This document shows positions 1 to 12,332 of a stretch of DNA of 64,000 nt, piece by piece. Source of the stretch: Parasponia andersonii. Its lineage: Eukaryota; Streptophyta; Magnoliopsida; Rosales; Cannabaceae. A program made the translations under genes and the position numbers. The stretch lies in contig JXTB01000050.1 in the NCBI GenBank assembly GCA_002914805.1, positions 909,188 to 973,187 on the forward strand, read 5' to 3'. The notes under the pieces were generated by a model that ran no database searches, was not told the origin of the DNA, and saw only the letters and a program-made list of their open reading frames with translations. Positions within the stretch are counted from its first letter, which is position 1; each line of letters starts with the position of its first letter.

Positions 1-513
1 TAATTTTCTAAATTTGTTGTTGACAAAATCTCTATCAATAATTGGCACTAGAAAGAGGGCTATTCTAACAAAGTGTTCATCAATTTTACTTTTTCAATAA
101 TAGCAAGCACTATAAACACCACCAAAAACATTAGAGTTAGCTAAAATCAACTCCAAAACATTGCTACTACACAGGTTGATCCCGCTTAGAATCAATCAAT
201 ATTGTTCAGAGACAAGATCGCATGGAGGATGCTCTTGCAAACCTTCAGTAATTCACCAACCAAAATAATAATTTTCTATAGCGACTTACTGAAGGACAGA
301 TGGTGACTCTACCACAGTAGGAATATCTTGCTCGACGACTTAAAAGAGGAATTTAGATCAAGAGGTAGGAAATTGCGACCAGCAAGAGTGCCATACAGAT
401 CGCACCTTTAAGGGTAAAGGCACGATAATAAACTTGCCACAAGAATCTGGTACCGGGAGTTCGAACACAAATCGGGATCATAGATAACCCTTTAGGAGAG
501 CTCCCGTCAATCG

Positions 514-3500
514 TAATTGTTACGAGATATTCCGCAAGTGCACAGTGTTAAGTTTTAGTAATATAAAAGAAAGTAAGGATATCGTACCCACATAGATTGA
601 AACCTAATTTTTACTAAGTACTGCAATTAAAATAATCCTAATTTTATCTAGAAAATCGAGTAATAAAAATATAATATTAAACTAAAAAAAATTAAAAAAA
701 ATAAAACAAAGATTCGTGTTGGAATATTTTATAATTGTTACGCAAGTGCACGTGCCGAATAAGTAATATAGTAATGAGTTAAGTATCGTCTCCACAGGGA
801 TTGATTACCAAAATCAATTGGAAAAATTAAATGTCAAACAAATTAAATGAAGAATTTAGAGGAACTAACAGATGCAAATAAAAAATGTAAATGCCAAACA
901 TAAAACAATACGATCTAAACTAGAGATTGTAAATCAATAGAGATATTAAGTTGGAATTATTGAATCCTCCTCGATTGCAATTTTGGATACAATTGCTGCA
1001 GCAATACTTACAGCAAAATTCACTTCAGTAACTAAAAATTCATTCTATACATAATAATCTTCTGAATTTATTATGTTTTGAGTTCTTCAAACGAGATTTA
1101 ACATATTCCTATGCAGATCCAGTTCTCAATACTCTATTTATAATATCGATTTTCAATGGGTTATATATGGTAACAATATATTCTTATATCATTACTAATT
1201 CAAAGATTTACTAAAGAAATACTTGAAACATATATCATTCAAGCTAGATCCAACTGAATTAACCTTTCCAGAATTAATCCCAGTTTATTTATCCTAAATA
1301 TTGATGGCCAAACAATAATAGGACATAATAATGAAGCTCACTTGAGTGAACAAGAAGAAATTACCATAAACACTTAAAACAACTCATTTAATCCTTCATT
1401 ACAACCTTAGAGTCATCAATATCCCAGCTAAAGAAACTTAGCTCATGATCTGAAATTTAAAAAACAGTAGCTTAAAATACTCCATCGATTTCAGAATATT
1501 CAAGAACGAAAATAAAGAATTCAATAGGAGAAGATTAAAAGAAGTAAAGAAAGTGCTATCTGGATGATAGTTATTGTTCGCCCACTACTGCTGCTAGTAC
1601 TCCTTCTTCTTCATCCTTTCTTCTTTGTACTGTTCCCTCTCTCATCCGTTCCTTTTCTTTGTAAGTTATTTTTCGCCCACTACTGATGATAGTACTCCTC
1701 ATTCTTCGTCCTTTCTTCCTTGTACTGTTCCCTCTCTCCTCTGTTCCTTTTCTTTGTAATTTTCTCTCTTGAGCTGCCGGCCCCTTCTTCATATAATACA
1801 CTTTCTTTATATTATAGTAGGTAAAGTACCCTAACACACGTGTTAGCCAAATATGGAGTAAGGACCACTTTTGCTTTATTTTCCCTTAGCTGTTATTTAA
1901 TATTAGCTGTCAGCACCAGCTGTGCATAAAAGATGCCAGTTGAAAAAAGAATTCTGTTGTTCAGTATTGCTCTGACTCATTGCTGCAGCAAAGTTACTCC
2001 CAACCTTAACTTAAGTTCAGCCTTCCTTCAAAGATATTGTCATTTAAATTCATCAGAACTCAAGTCCTAATTTTAGCATTTCTACTGGAAATTAACAGAA
2101 ATAAATTGGATATTGACTGTATTAGATTTTAAACATCAGAAATACCATAGACCAAAATAAAATAAAGAAAAGCACCTAAACTAGACAATTTGATCCTTTA
2201 AAACAACTATCCTAAGACTCAAAAACATACAAAATAACTCTATTTTTATAGAGTTATCAATTTGCAACAGAAAAAATAATCAATATGTAAAAACTCTAGA
2301 GGTTTGATTTCACCTAGTTATCCACTATGTTTTTTATGCCACTTTATTAGTGACTAATCTCCTAGTTTATAAGCCAAGAATCCTAAAGTATTCAACTCCC
2401 TCTCCTGAGTGTCGAGCCAATATTATTCCTAATATCCGATTTCAATATCCCTATAAAAATCTAGATAATAAGAATTTATTAAGTACTGTGATTCTTTTTA
2501 ATTAACTTCAAAGAAATTATAAGTCTCCCGAACTCTATAAACTTCTAAGTTACATTATCTACTAGTCACATCTTTAATTCCCTCTCCCGAGTATTGAATT
2601 TTAGATACCAAATTAATTAATTGGTGATCAAGCAATTAAAAGTATGAAGAACAAGATAATACAAATAAACTGAATGAAAATTTCTCAAATAACAGAGTTG
2701 GCAATTAAAAACATAGTATCTAACATAGGCTACATCATTTCTCTAGATAAAAAGAAATCAGTTCATGATAAAAATAAGAAAACAAAAAAAGATGTTCTTA
2801 AACATATTGAAGAAAAGAAAGAAGAACTGGATTTAGAAAGTGAATTTAGTTTCTCTGTCTCCAAACTCCATTGTATCTGTCTCTTCCTCTGGGCTCTCTC
2901 TTTAAATCTCTCTTTAGAATGAGTGTCTCTCTCTCTGAAATTGTGTTCTACTTTCTCTGCTTCTCACGCTTGTTGTGGCTGGTCTCCCCTCTAGACTCCT
3001 TCCCGTTGTGTCTCTCTTTTTGTGTATTTATATGCAGCATATGTGATAATGGGTAGCCGACTAAAGTGATTTTAATTTTCCAAAAAAATTTCACACTCAT
3101 CAAAAGAATGGGCCACTGACATTATGAAAAGGGGAAGAATCCTTTATTATTTAACTTCCTATTTGATTTTATTCTTATGTTTCCTTAAAATCTTCACCAC
3201 TTTTACGTGCAGGCAAAGTAATAACTAGAGCATGAGTTCATTGGGCCTTTATTATTTAGTGTCCAAAATCTCATCTTGCTTACTCATGTACACGCAGGTA
3301 CTAGAAATATTTGGACCCCAACTTAACTAGTTCTCACGAGCGCAATACATCACACATGAGCTTGTCATTTGATCTTAGGCTCTCATTTTTATCTTTTTTC
3401 TTAGTTGTGTTTTAGAAAAACATTACTTTTAAGCCTCTTTTCAATCAGTACCACATAACCTGCTCAGTTTAACAAGATAATACAAATTAAGGTACAGACT

Positions 3501-3598
3501 TTAAGAAAAATAATAATTAAGCAAAAATTAAAAAAAAGGTATATAAATAAGGTCTAAAATATAAGCCCATCAGTGATCGTCTGACCAACGAGTAGAAT
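514..3598 (-). mobile_element. LTR-retrotransposon sequence inserted into the Tat gag, itself containing a nested LTR
   Basis: The 9-base string CGTCAATCG ends at 513 and recurs at 3599-3607, bracketing the segment. The gag-like reading makes sense if the two sides are joined. The segment starts with a 'cgcaagtgcac' motif. This motif, read on the minus strand, is typical of the end of Gypsy LTRs just before the primer binding site. A second copy of the motif begins at 736. No intact coding sequence is present. The reading as one inserted minus-strand LTR with a second nested in it is an inference; the termini are not clean TG/CA. Confidence 0.4.
736..2259 (-). repeat. Solo-like Gypsy LTR, copy A (about 1.52 kb)
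   Basis: This block is closely similar along its length to 12333-13769. On the minus strand it begins TGATAACTC and ends GTAACA, so it has the TG...CA ends of an LTR. Copy B has Gypsy gag directly downstream on the minus strand, which sets the orientation. The flanking 5-mers (ATAAT and ATTTG) do not match, so no target site duplication supports a simple solo LTR. The 88-residue open frame inside it at 1571-1837 is low-complexity and is not a gene. Confidence 0.55.
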
Positions 3599-3712
3599 CG
3601 TCAATCGCAAAGACTCTTCGAAAAAATTAGCAAGAAGCCAAGACAAAACTCTGCAGACTTAAGACAATATCTGGATCAATGATATCAAAGAGATAGTCGA
3701 AAGCGATCATCA

Positions 3713-4860
3713 TTGCATCATAATGACCAAATTCTATCACATCGAACTATTTCAGTAGAATCTTCACAAAGGTCACTACATACTCTGTCTAATCAACTTG
3801 TCTTACGTCGCGATAATAGCGACCAAATAGCACCCCTACCATCAGTAAGGGACAATGCACTTCCTCCTAACATTGATGTTCATAATCTAATGATCGCATT
3901 AGATACACTTGCTGGATAGGATAATGAACTCGTGAATGGATATTGTCAGTCGCCATTCAATGAAGAAGTTCAAGCTGCTACACTTCCTGTTGGATTTAAA
4001 CTTCCCACTATAAATACTTTTGATAAAAAATCTTGTCCAGAGGACTATATGGATCACTTCAGCGACCTGATGGAGCTTCACCAAGTTGATGACTTCGCAC
4101 GTTACAGGTACTTTACTGTAATCCTCATAGGTGCATCAAAGAAGTGATTCCAAGGACTTCAGTTTGGTTCGATCTTATCCTGATTGCAGCTTTAAATCAC
4201 ATTCTTGAGACATTTCCATACTACAAAGAATTTTACTGTCCTATTAATCAGTCTGTCTATTATTCGACAAGGTCTTGAGGAGACTCTGCGATCTTACCTT
4301 AATCGATTTACCTCAGAGCTGGCTAAGGTCAACAACCTGCCTGAAGGAAGAGTTTTAACTCTAATGATGGTCGAAGTGCGACCAAAGACTAAACTCTGGG
4401 AGGAGTTGTTAGAGCGAGAATATAAGACTCTCGAAGATTTCTACCAGAGAGTTGGTCGACATCTAAGGGTGGAATTTTGTCAAGAAAATCTTCATAAGAC
4501 AACAGAGAAAGGAGGAAGAGATACAACCAAAGATGTGACCACAATAAATAATAAGAAGTCAAAATAGAGGAACAACGAGCAATCAACTGAAAAGTAGCCC
4601 GAGCCAAAGAACCAGGAGATTTTAAAAGCTCCCCTATGATTCAACAACTATACCGAGTTAAGTACACCCATAGATCATATTTATGGTATCACAAATCAAC
4701 GGGAGCAGTATCATTAGTTGGGGCCAATGAGGCGAGATACGGCAAAATGTGATCCAATAAATTTTACCGATATCATAATGACACTGGATACCATACTAAT
4801 AACTGCTATACCCTGAAAGATAAGATCGAAAGGTTAATTAGATAAGAGCGGTTGCGGTAG
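3713..4860 (+). pseudogene. Gag remnant of the first Tat element
   Basis: Plus-strand pieces at 3713-3919, 3932-4147 and 4205-4567 read as parts of one Tat gag polyprotein. The middle piece has the family's entry into the gag core (FKLPTINTFD, then a DYMDHF segment). The next piece contains the end of the core (LRSYLNRFTSELAKV). A cysteine/histidine-poor tail near 4760-4850 (YRYHNDTGYHTNNCY) resembles the region just before protease. Stops and frameshifts separate the pieces, so no capsid protein can be made. Confidence 0.65.
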
Positions 4861-4869
4861 TATACTAGG

Positions 4870-5660
4870 CAGGACAATGGTGATTTATGTTGATGAAATA
4901 TTTGTGAAGTCGAAGAAAGCTGAAGATTATGTTAAGATGCTTGACAAAATATTCAAAATTCTTTGAAAGTATCAGATGAAGCTGAATCTCTAAAAGTGTG
5001 CGTTTGGTGTAAGATCTAGGAAGTTTTTGAGATTCATGGTCAATCAGCGAGGTATCGAAGCTAATCCTTAAAAGATCCATGTATTAATTGACATGCAATC
5101 ACCTCATAAACTGAAAGATGTGTAGAGCCTGACGAGAAGAGTGGCTACGATAAGTCAATTTGTATTAAGATTAACCAACAAATACTAACCATTCTTCGAG
5201 ATGCTGAAAGGAACGAAGAAGTTTGAGTGGATCGAGAAGTGCGGGCAAGTGTTCCAAGATTTGAAGAAACACTCCAGTTCTCCTCTACTCTTGTCGAAGC
5301 CAAAGCTGGGTGAAAAATTGTACTTGTACCTCGCCGTTTCCAAATATGTGACAAGAACTACATTAATTCGAGAAGAAAATATACAACAACCTGTGTATTA
5401 AGTAAGCAAAAGATTACTCAATGCTAAAACGAGATATCCGAAGATGGAGAAATCGACACTAACGCTTGTCATCATATCTAGGAAGCTTCGACCATATTTC
5501 CATATACACTCTATTGAGATTTTTACAAACTTTCCATCGAAAAGGGTTTTGTAAAAGCCTGAAATATCAAAACAATTTCTCAAGTGGACAGTTGAGCTGA
5601 GTCATTTCGATATCAATTTTCGACCTCACAATGTGATTAAAGATCTAGTCCTTGCAGATT
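4870..5660 (+). pseudogene. RT C-terminus and RNase H remnant of the first Tat element
   Basis: The segment opens at the RT catalytic box, reading YVDE where YIDD is normal. It continues with RT thumb-like motifs (CAFGV, then NQRGIEANP) and an RNase H region (YLYLAVSKYVT, then KRLLNAKTRYPKMEK). About ten stops interrupt it. Protease and the front of RT are absent: gag sequence runs straight into the catalytic box at about 4865, which indicates an internal deletion. The second Tat element at 55.9-59.5 kb shows the full order for comparison. Confidence 0.7.
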
Positions 5661-5844
5661 AAAGATTGAATGAATGCAACTATGCGACTTCGACTAGATC
5701 TTTATTTAGTTGATCATACCTCGACAAGATCTCTATTCGATCCTCAAGCTCTTCACAAAATTGAGAAACTTAAAGTCACCTTCACTTATATAAAGGATGC
5801 TCAGTCTCATAATTTATCATCTGAGAATCATCTCACAATTACTT

Positions 5845-6095
5845 CACTATACACTCTCTCTGTAATTCTCTCTTTGCCGCTCACCTTGAGACTTAAAGAA
5901 ACTCTTGTAATTTTCCAGAAAATAGTGAAGAACAGTAGATGTAAGCTCATCTTTTTTGGGGCTGAACCACTATATACACTCTCTGTAATTCTCTCTTTGC
6001 TCTCACCTTGAGACTTAAAAAAACTCTTGTAATTTTCCAAAAAATAGTGAAGAACAATAAATGTAAGCTCATCTTTTTTGGGACTGAACCACTAT
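5845..6095 (+). repeat. Two tandem copies of a ~123-bp unit in the Tat LTR-like end
   Basis: The same sequence starts near 5845 and 5968, and its closing motif recurs at 6090, giving units of 123 and 122 bp. The units differ by a few substitutions and small indels. The block lies just downstream of the RNase H remnant, where the 3' end of the retroelement is expected. Confidence 0.8.
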
Positions 6096-6458
6096 AAAAT
6101 TTTTGTCTCTTTATTTACTCAACTTTATTAACCATTTTTACACACAAACCATGTCTTGCAATTTTTTTAATTCGTTGTTGATAAAACTTCCATTAACGTG
6201 ACCCTACAAACTCAAAATAGTGACTCCAAAATTGGGTATCTAAATATTTAACTTTTATTTAATGAAAAAAAATGAGAGATTTTAACTTCATGGTTTCCCA
6301 ACTAACAAATGCTTTCAACTGTAAACATATAATTTGTAACTATCACTAAGTGTGATGTGTGGTAACCTAGTGTTTAGTGTGTCAGGTGACTATGAGGTCT
6401 AGAATTGGAGCTTGGGAGATATATTGTTACGGTCATGGCAATCTAGGGTGGCTTCTAC

Positions 6459-6586
6459 ACTTGTCCTTCTCTAATAGATACTTTATAGAGCCTAGTCGGG
6501 GGATCATCATGAAAGACAGCACAGCACTTGTCCTTCTCTAATCGATGCTTTATAGAGCCTAGTTGGGGGATCATTATGAAAGACAG
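6459..6586 (+). repeat. Two tandem copies of a ~77-bp unit
   Basis: ACTTGTCCTTCTCTAAT starts at 6459 and again at 6536. Both copies continue into a shared 'tttatagagcctag' and 'gggggatcat' stretch and end in AAAGACAG. No coding potential is seen. Function unknown. Confidence 0.8.
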
Positions 6587-6683
6587 TTTTAGATTGTTAT
6601 GTTAACAACCTGCTAAAGAGCTGGTTATCTCTGATCGCTCCTTGTTAATCATTTTCTTTACCAAAATAAAAATTGTAGATCTT

Positions 6684-7458
6684 NNNNNNNNNNNNNNNNN
6701 NNNNNNNNNNNNNNNNNNNNNNNNNNNNNNNNNNNNNNNNNNNNNNNNNNNNNNNNNNNNNNNNNNNNNNNNNNNNNNNNNNNNNNNNNNNNNNNNNNNN
6801 NNNNNNNNNNNNNNNNNNNNNNNNNNNNNNNNNNNNNNNNNNNNNNNNNNNNNNNNNNNNNNNNNNNNNNNNNNNNNNNNNNNNNNNNNNNNNNNNNNNN
6901 NNNNNNNNNNNNNNNNNNNNNNNNNNNNNNNNNNNNNNNNNNNNNNNNNNNNNNNNNNNNNNNNNNNNNNNNNNNNNNNNNNNNNNNNNNNNNNNNNNNN
7001 NNNNNNNNNNNNNNNNNNNNNNNNNNNNNNNNNNNNNNNNNNNNNNNNNNNNNNNNNNNNNNNNNNNNNNNNNNNNNNNNNNNNNNNNNNNNNNNNNNNN
7101 NNNNNNNNNNNNNNNNNNNNNNNNNNNNNNNNNNNNNNNNNNNNNNNNNNNNNNNNNNNNNNNNNNNNNNNNNNNNNNNNNNNNNNNNNNNNNNNNNNNN
7201 NNNNNNNNNNNNNNNNNNNNNNNNNNNNNNNNNNNNNNNNNNNNNNNNNNNNNNNNNNNNNNNNNNNNNNNNNNNNNNNNNNNNNNNNNNNNNNNNNNNN
7301 NNNNNNNNNNNNNNNNNNNNNNNNNNNNNNNNNNNNNNNNNNNNNNNNNNNNNNNNNNNNNNNNNNNNNNNNNNNNNNNNNNNNNNNNNNNNNNNNNNNN
7401 NNNNNNNNNNNNNNNNNNNNNNNNNNNNNNNNNNNNNNNNNNNNNNNNNNNNNNNNNN
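6684..7458. other. Assembly gap (775 N)
   Basis: An unbroken run of N. Open frames crossing it on both strands are artefacts. Confidence 0.99.
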
Positions 7459-9235
7459 TATTGGGTAATTGTCAGAGTAGTTGAGAGTATGATTTTTACC
7501 TAATGATTGGGCGTTCAAAATTGGATTATACACAGTTTAACTTAAATATGAGATTAAGTTCTTTGTCCTTTGAGCCTTTGTAGAAACTCATCTGGTCACG
7601 TCTGAAGAGAAATGCCATATTGATGATTGATCACCTCCTTTCTTCTCATTTTCAGTAGAATAAAATGGTTATATTGCTTAACGGGTTCTTACTAGTCCAT
7701 TCATGGGTTTTTATTTTTGGTTTAACCTTTTAGTAGCTTCTTTTAGTATGGGACTTAGCCAGCTATCTATGTCACATACACACATTGTCACACTAATCAG
7801 TCTAATCACTAACTAAAAGATTACTCGAATTGATTTATTGACTAATTCAAAACTTACTCAGTTAAGAATGTCAATAATATTTTGGATTATTTTAAGTTTT
7901 TTTTTCTCGGAATAATTTAAGTTTCATTTGTCATACTGTGATGCGTTCTTACTAATCTTACATTTTATTTTTTAGGGGGCTGAGAGACTAATCTTATATG
8001 GTTGACTAGTGGATAACATCTTTTTTATGGATATAATAAACCATATTTATTGCTCCTAAAACAAGGCACTAATTTATTATGGGTAATATAAATTAGAAAA
8101 ACAATCGTGACAAATTCAGTTTTTTGCTCCGAAAAATAAAAATAATTATTACAAAGAAAGTCATCCAAAGACAATCTCAAAGACCAAAAAGGCAGCCACG
8201 CAGAAATTAGCGGTCAACTACTGTACATTGGGACCGCCTGTTAAAAAGTGGAAAACATAAAACAATAATTCCGACGACCAAAACTCGTTTGTCGTTTCAG
8301 ACTATTTCTCGACTTTCATCTACTGTGGGCAACGGGGAATAAGCCACATCTGTCTTTCGCCAGTGAAACTCAGCCACGTCAACATACATGGCTTTGACCT
8401 TGATGGACCTAAGCGGTCAAATCCTTTATCCTATGTCTTGTTCACACGTGGCCAATGGTCATTGGAAGCAAACGAGTTAAACTTAGCTTCTTCCACATTT
8501 AATGGAAACTTATAACATAGGATTTTCAGAAGGGAAAATGTTGGAAGTCCAAAAAGGAGGGAACAGGCTATAGCGGTTATATAAATCCACCTGATTTTTT
8601 ACTTTATAGCTCTAGGCCATATTAAACTATTATTTCATTACAAAGATAAAAGAAATTGCGCACAAAATATAAATGATCTATACTTCCATTTCTATAGATA
8701 CAATTAGACCTACATCTATATGGATTCTTTTGATTGATATGATGAATTTTTCAACGAATAATGTTCAGCAGCATAAGTATTCTTATCTGTCATATATATA
8801 CATATATAAAATATATGATCTAGTAGGAGGAAACCTCTATAAAAGTATATAGGATATTATCTATGTGAACCCAAAGCTTGACGCATATATGGAAAGATTT
8901 TCTTTTTTCGTTTTAGCTGGTTTACTACCATTATTAGTATAATTACCAATATTACCATATTATTATTGGAGATGGTATTAAAATTGTGTCTGGAAATATT
9001 GTGTTGTTAAAGAGCTATATAAAAATTATTAAGTACATAGTATCTCTCTGTGTTATTTGTATAAGATAATATCACTATTATACGTAGTTCCATTTTTTTT
9101 AAGGAAAGTATTAGGTAGTTGTTGTGTGCAAAATATTAGTCATCACAGGAAAAGAGCCAACAAGTACTGAGTGTATGCAGTTTGAGAAATTTTTTGGGTA
9201 AGATTAATTTTATTAAACCGAAAAATAGGGATTAC
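7459..9235. other. Spacer with no recognisable gene
   Basis: AT-rich sequence with frequent stops in all frames. A slightly GC-richer patch at about 8200-8480 has several TTGACC/GGTCAA-type motifs (W-box-like), but no open frame follows it before the Copia element. I see no RNA gene or intact repeat here. Confidence 0.5.
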
Positions 9236-9240
9236 AAGTC
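9236..9240. repeat. Left target site duplication of the Copia element (AAGTC)
   Basis: It is directly adjacent to the TG of the 5' LTR and matches 16963-16967. Confidence 0.85.
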
Positions 9241-9670
9241 TGTTAGAATTTGGCTTGTTAGCTTTTGTAATTGTTTTGCGCTTTGTTTCACATTGTTTGT
9301 GTATGAATATTTATGATATATAATTGGCTATAAATAAAACATTCTGTAATTGATTTTAATTATCTTAAAATTAGTTCCTTATTGGTGAGGACTTTTATTC
9401 CTAATGACTTTCATAGTTTTATTTTTTACCCATTTTTCATTTGTTTATGGGTTTTTGCATTATAGCCTAAATTTTGTATTTCCTCTTATTTAAAGTAAAT
9501 GATCAGCAACGTCATATGCTAAATTTTTATTCTCCTTTATTTTTATATTTAATATTTTCTACATATTTTATACTTTCGTTAATTTCAGTAGCTAGTTGGT
9601 AGTTTATATTAAATATTGTTTTAGTATTAAATATAAGCATTTGAAGTAATTGTGCTTCTGCTGTATAACA
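9241..9670 (+). repeat. Copia 5' LTR (430 bp)
   Basis: It begins TGTTAGAATT and ends CTGTATAACA. A promoter-like 'gctataaataaaac' lies near 9330. It differs from the 3' LTR by many substitutions and by an AT-rich segment missing from the other copy, so the insertion is old. Confidence 0.9.
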
Positions 9671-9735
9671 AGTGGGATCAGAAGGCCAGATTCACCCTAA
9701 GCTTTGTTTAGTAGCTATTTGAAATATTAGCAGAA

Positions 9736-10640
9736 ATGTCAGAATCTTCATCAACGTCGGCAAAGATGAAGACTATGACTAGTGCAAAAATCGATATGGA
9801 TAAATTTGATGGACCGAAATAACTTCGGCTTGTGGTAGTACGAGGTATTAGATGATTTATGTCAACAAGATCAGGATATTACTATAGAGGAGACGAAACT
9901 GAAAAAAAATGGATGATAAAAAATGTGAGAAGATCAATCGTCAAGCTTGTGGTACGATCCGCTCATATCTTTATAGAGAACAAAAGTATCTATTCATACG
10001 GAAGACTTCTGCAAGTAAGCTGTGGAAGGCGCTCGAGAACAAGTACATGAAGAAAAACAATGAGAACTGGCTATATTTGAAGAAAAGATTTTTCTGCCTC
10101 TAGTTGAAGCCTGGTACGACTATTGGTGACCACATTGATACTTTCAACCAGTTGATAGAGATTTATTGAATTTGGATGAAACCTTCAAAGATGGGGATAA
10201 AGCAATATTGTTGATTAGGTCTCTTCCTAATAAGTTAGATCATCTTTATATTACGTTGCTTCATAGGAAGGAAAAATTATCCTTCTATGAAATGAGTGCT
10301 GCATTGTACAATCACGAGATTCGAAAGAATGATTAGAATGAGAATAGTGACATTTCAGCAAAAACGCTCACAGCAAGGAACTCAGTCAAGGCTGTAAATA
10401 AGAGAAAATGGATAGATCTTATTCGAAGGAAAGACCTGGTAAGGATGAATGTGCCTTTTGTCATGAAAAATGACATTGGAAGAAAGATAGTCCGAAGTTA
10501 CAGAATAAAGGTAAGGGCAATATTTCTTCTGATGCATATGTAGCTAAAGTCGAAGATGATGAGTCAGATTTTGCTCTAGTTTGTCAATCTTTGACATCAT
10601 AATGTAATGAATAGATTTTATATTCAGGTTGCACTTACCA
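9736..10640 (+). pseudogene. Copia gag and start of protease, broken
   Basis: Starts at the first ATG after the LTR (MSESSSTSAK...). It continues across frames with the typical Copia gag order: KFDG, then a GTIRSYLYREQKY segment, then SASKLWKALENKY, then KPGTTIGDHIDTFNQL. A zinc knuckle at about 10450-10492 reads CAFCHEK-stop-HWKKDS, so one finger residue is replaced by a stop and the last Cys is Ser. The protease motif near 10625-10650 reads SGCTYHMCP. At least eight stops or frameshifts are present. Confidence 0.8.
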
Positions 10641-10885
10641 TATGTGTCCTCAAATGAGTGGTTCTTCAACTTTGAAGAGCTAAATGGTGGAGTTGTTTAC
10701 ATGGGTAATGATGAATCGTGTAAAACAGTTAGGATAGGTTCAATTCGATTGAAGAATTATGATGGATCGATTAGAGTTCTGACAGATGTTCGGTATGTAT
10801 CAAAATTGAAGAAGAATCTTATATCTTTTGAGAGCTTTTGGAATCTAAGGGCTTCGCTATATCTATACAAGATGGAATTTTGAAA

Positions 10886-11080
10886 GTCACTTCAGGCTCT
10901 TTGGTGATAATGAAAGGTATAAGAAGAAATAACTTGTATTATTATAATAGTAATACAGTTGGACTTTCGTAAATATTGTATTCTGGAAAAATAGATAAGA
11001 GTAAAGTTCAGCACAACAATTCATAATACTAAGGGACTGAGGGTATTCTAGATTATATTCATTCTGATATGTAAGGACCT
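10886..11080 (+). repeat. Left copy of a 195-bp Copia segment flanking the Gypsy insert
   Basis: It matches 13770-13964 at the same length with about ten substitutions. It codes for the stretch between protease and integrase in Copia. It is far too long to be a target site duplication. Confidence 0.9.
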
Positions 11081-11089
11081 CCTTCAATA

Positions 11090-12312
11090 AGGCTTCCATA
11101 GAGTTGGATCGCTCTGGATATTACTGTTTCTGATACTGTTGTTACTGTGGCAGATGATATTGGAAACCAGGTGGATGGGCTGGTTTATTTGGAGTTGTAT
11201 ATGAAGTAGCCCCTTGGTTGCTTCATGAAAAATTAGGGTGATGTTTCCACCCTTGATTGTAAGTGTTTGAAAACGGATTGTTGTTTTTGTTATAGTTCCC
11301 CACGTAACATATTGAAACAGGGTTAGATAGGTAGCTGTCAAATGAATGCCCCTCACCATAATAAACATAAGAAACTGTAGTAGATTGCTCTGTATTTACT
11401 CCAGCAACCATATTCATAGATTTCAGGATATTGGACAGCGATGAAACTTGAGCTGTTAAGGCTGTGACTGTATCAACATTATGAATTCTAGCAACACGCC
11501 TTCCTGCAGTAACTCTTTCAATCGGCTATTGATAGTTATTGTTGGCCATTCGCTCCAAAATCTCATATGCATCATTATAAGATTTTGCAAGAAGAGCATC
11601 ATTAGCCGAAGCATCCACCATTGACCGAGTATGAGCATTGAGGCCATTATAAAATGTCTCTATTTAGATCAAATGAGGGATTCCATGGTGTGGGCACTTT
11701 CTTAGCAATTCCTTAAAGCGCTCCCATGATTCATATAACGATTCCCCATCCAACTGCTGAAAAGAAGTAATATCATTTCGAAGCTTAGCATTTTTAGTTG
11801 GTAGGAAATATTTCATCAAAAATTTCTCCGCCAAGTTATTCCATGTGGCCACCGAATTTGGGGGTATTGAGTTCAACCATGCTCTTGCTCTATCTCATAA
11901 AGAGTATGGGAATAGTTTCAGTCTTAAAGCTTCATCCGTGACTCCTTGTAACTTGAATATATCACACTTTTATGAACAACCAGAGGTGAATATGTGGATC
12001 CTCTGTTGGTACCCCACTGAATTGTCCCACAGTTTGGAGCATTTAAAACATCACCGGCTTCAATTCAAACTGAGGTGTTTGAATTTTGGGCCTAACAATG
12101 CCCGGATTAAACCCATTGAAAATAGGAATAGCATACTCTCTGATTACTCTATCCCTATCATCTGCCATTGCTGCAACATTATTAGCATCAACAACCTCAG
12201 CCATTCATCTTAAACCAGCTAAACCATGTTGTTGCTCCATTCTCCTTGCTCGAAATGTTCTTTCAATCTCAGGATCTAAGGGCACCAAGTCTTATTCTTG
12301 CTGATTATTCAT
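11090..12312 (-). pseudogene. Gypsy gag fragment (Athila/Tat-like), broken
   Basis: Read from 12312 it begins MNNQQE, then an early stop. It later gives the gag core: a WLNSIPPNSVATWNNLAEKF segment at about 11880-11820, then FQQLDGESLYESWERFKELL and CPHHG. Downstream comes DASANDALLAKSYNDAYEILE. This is the Retrotrans_gag-type core of plant Gypsy elements. Several stops (for example near 12297, 12210 and 11675) break the frame, and the C-terminus is missing. Confidence 0.8.
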
Positions 12313-12332
12313 NTTTTTTTTTTAAATATAAT

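Larger units (their letters stand above)
1..6205 (+). mobile_element. Decayed Tat-type Ty3/Gypsy retrotransposon, interrupted by nested LTR elements
   Basis: Gag-like reading appears at about 200-513 and resumes at 3599, so roughly 3.1 kb of other repeat was inserted into gag. Pieces of gag (to about 4860) and the end of RT plus RNase H (about 4870-5660) follow on the plus strand. Repeat-rich LTR-like sequence runs to about 6200. The motif around positions 15-45 is repeated in altered form at about 6172-6205, as expected if these are equivalent points after the 5' and 3' LTRs. Nearly every frame has stops. The left end lies outside the window, and the right boundary is inferred. Confidence 0.6.

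Noticed and set aside
1571-1837. 88-residue Arg/Lys/Glu-rich frame, with a 63-residue relative at 13117-13308
   Set aside because: They are the same low-complexity part of a Gypsy LTR in two copies, not a gene family.
6642-7533. 280- and 291-residue open frames on both strands
   Set aside because: They are made almost entirely of the 775-N gap.
8200-8480. GC-richer patch with several W-box-like motifs, resembling a promoter
   Set aside because: No gene starts downstream before the Copia element, so it cannot be assigned to anything.
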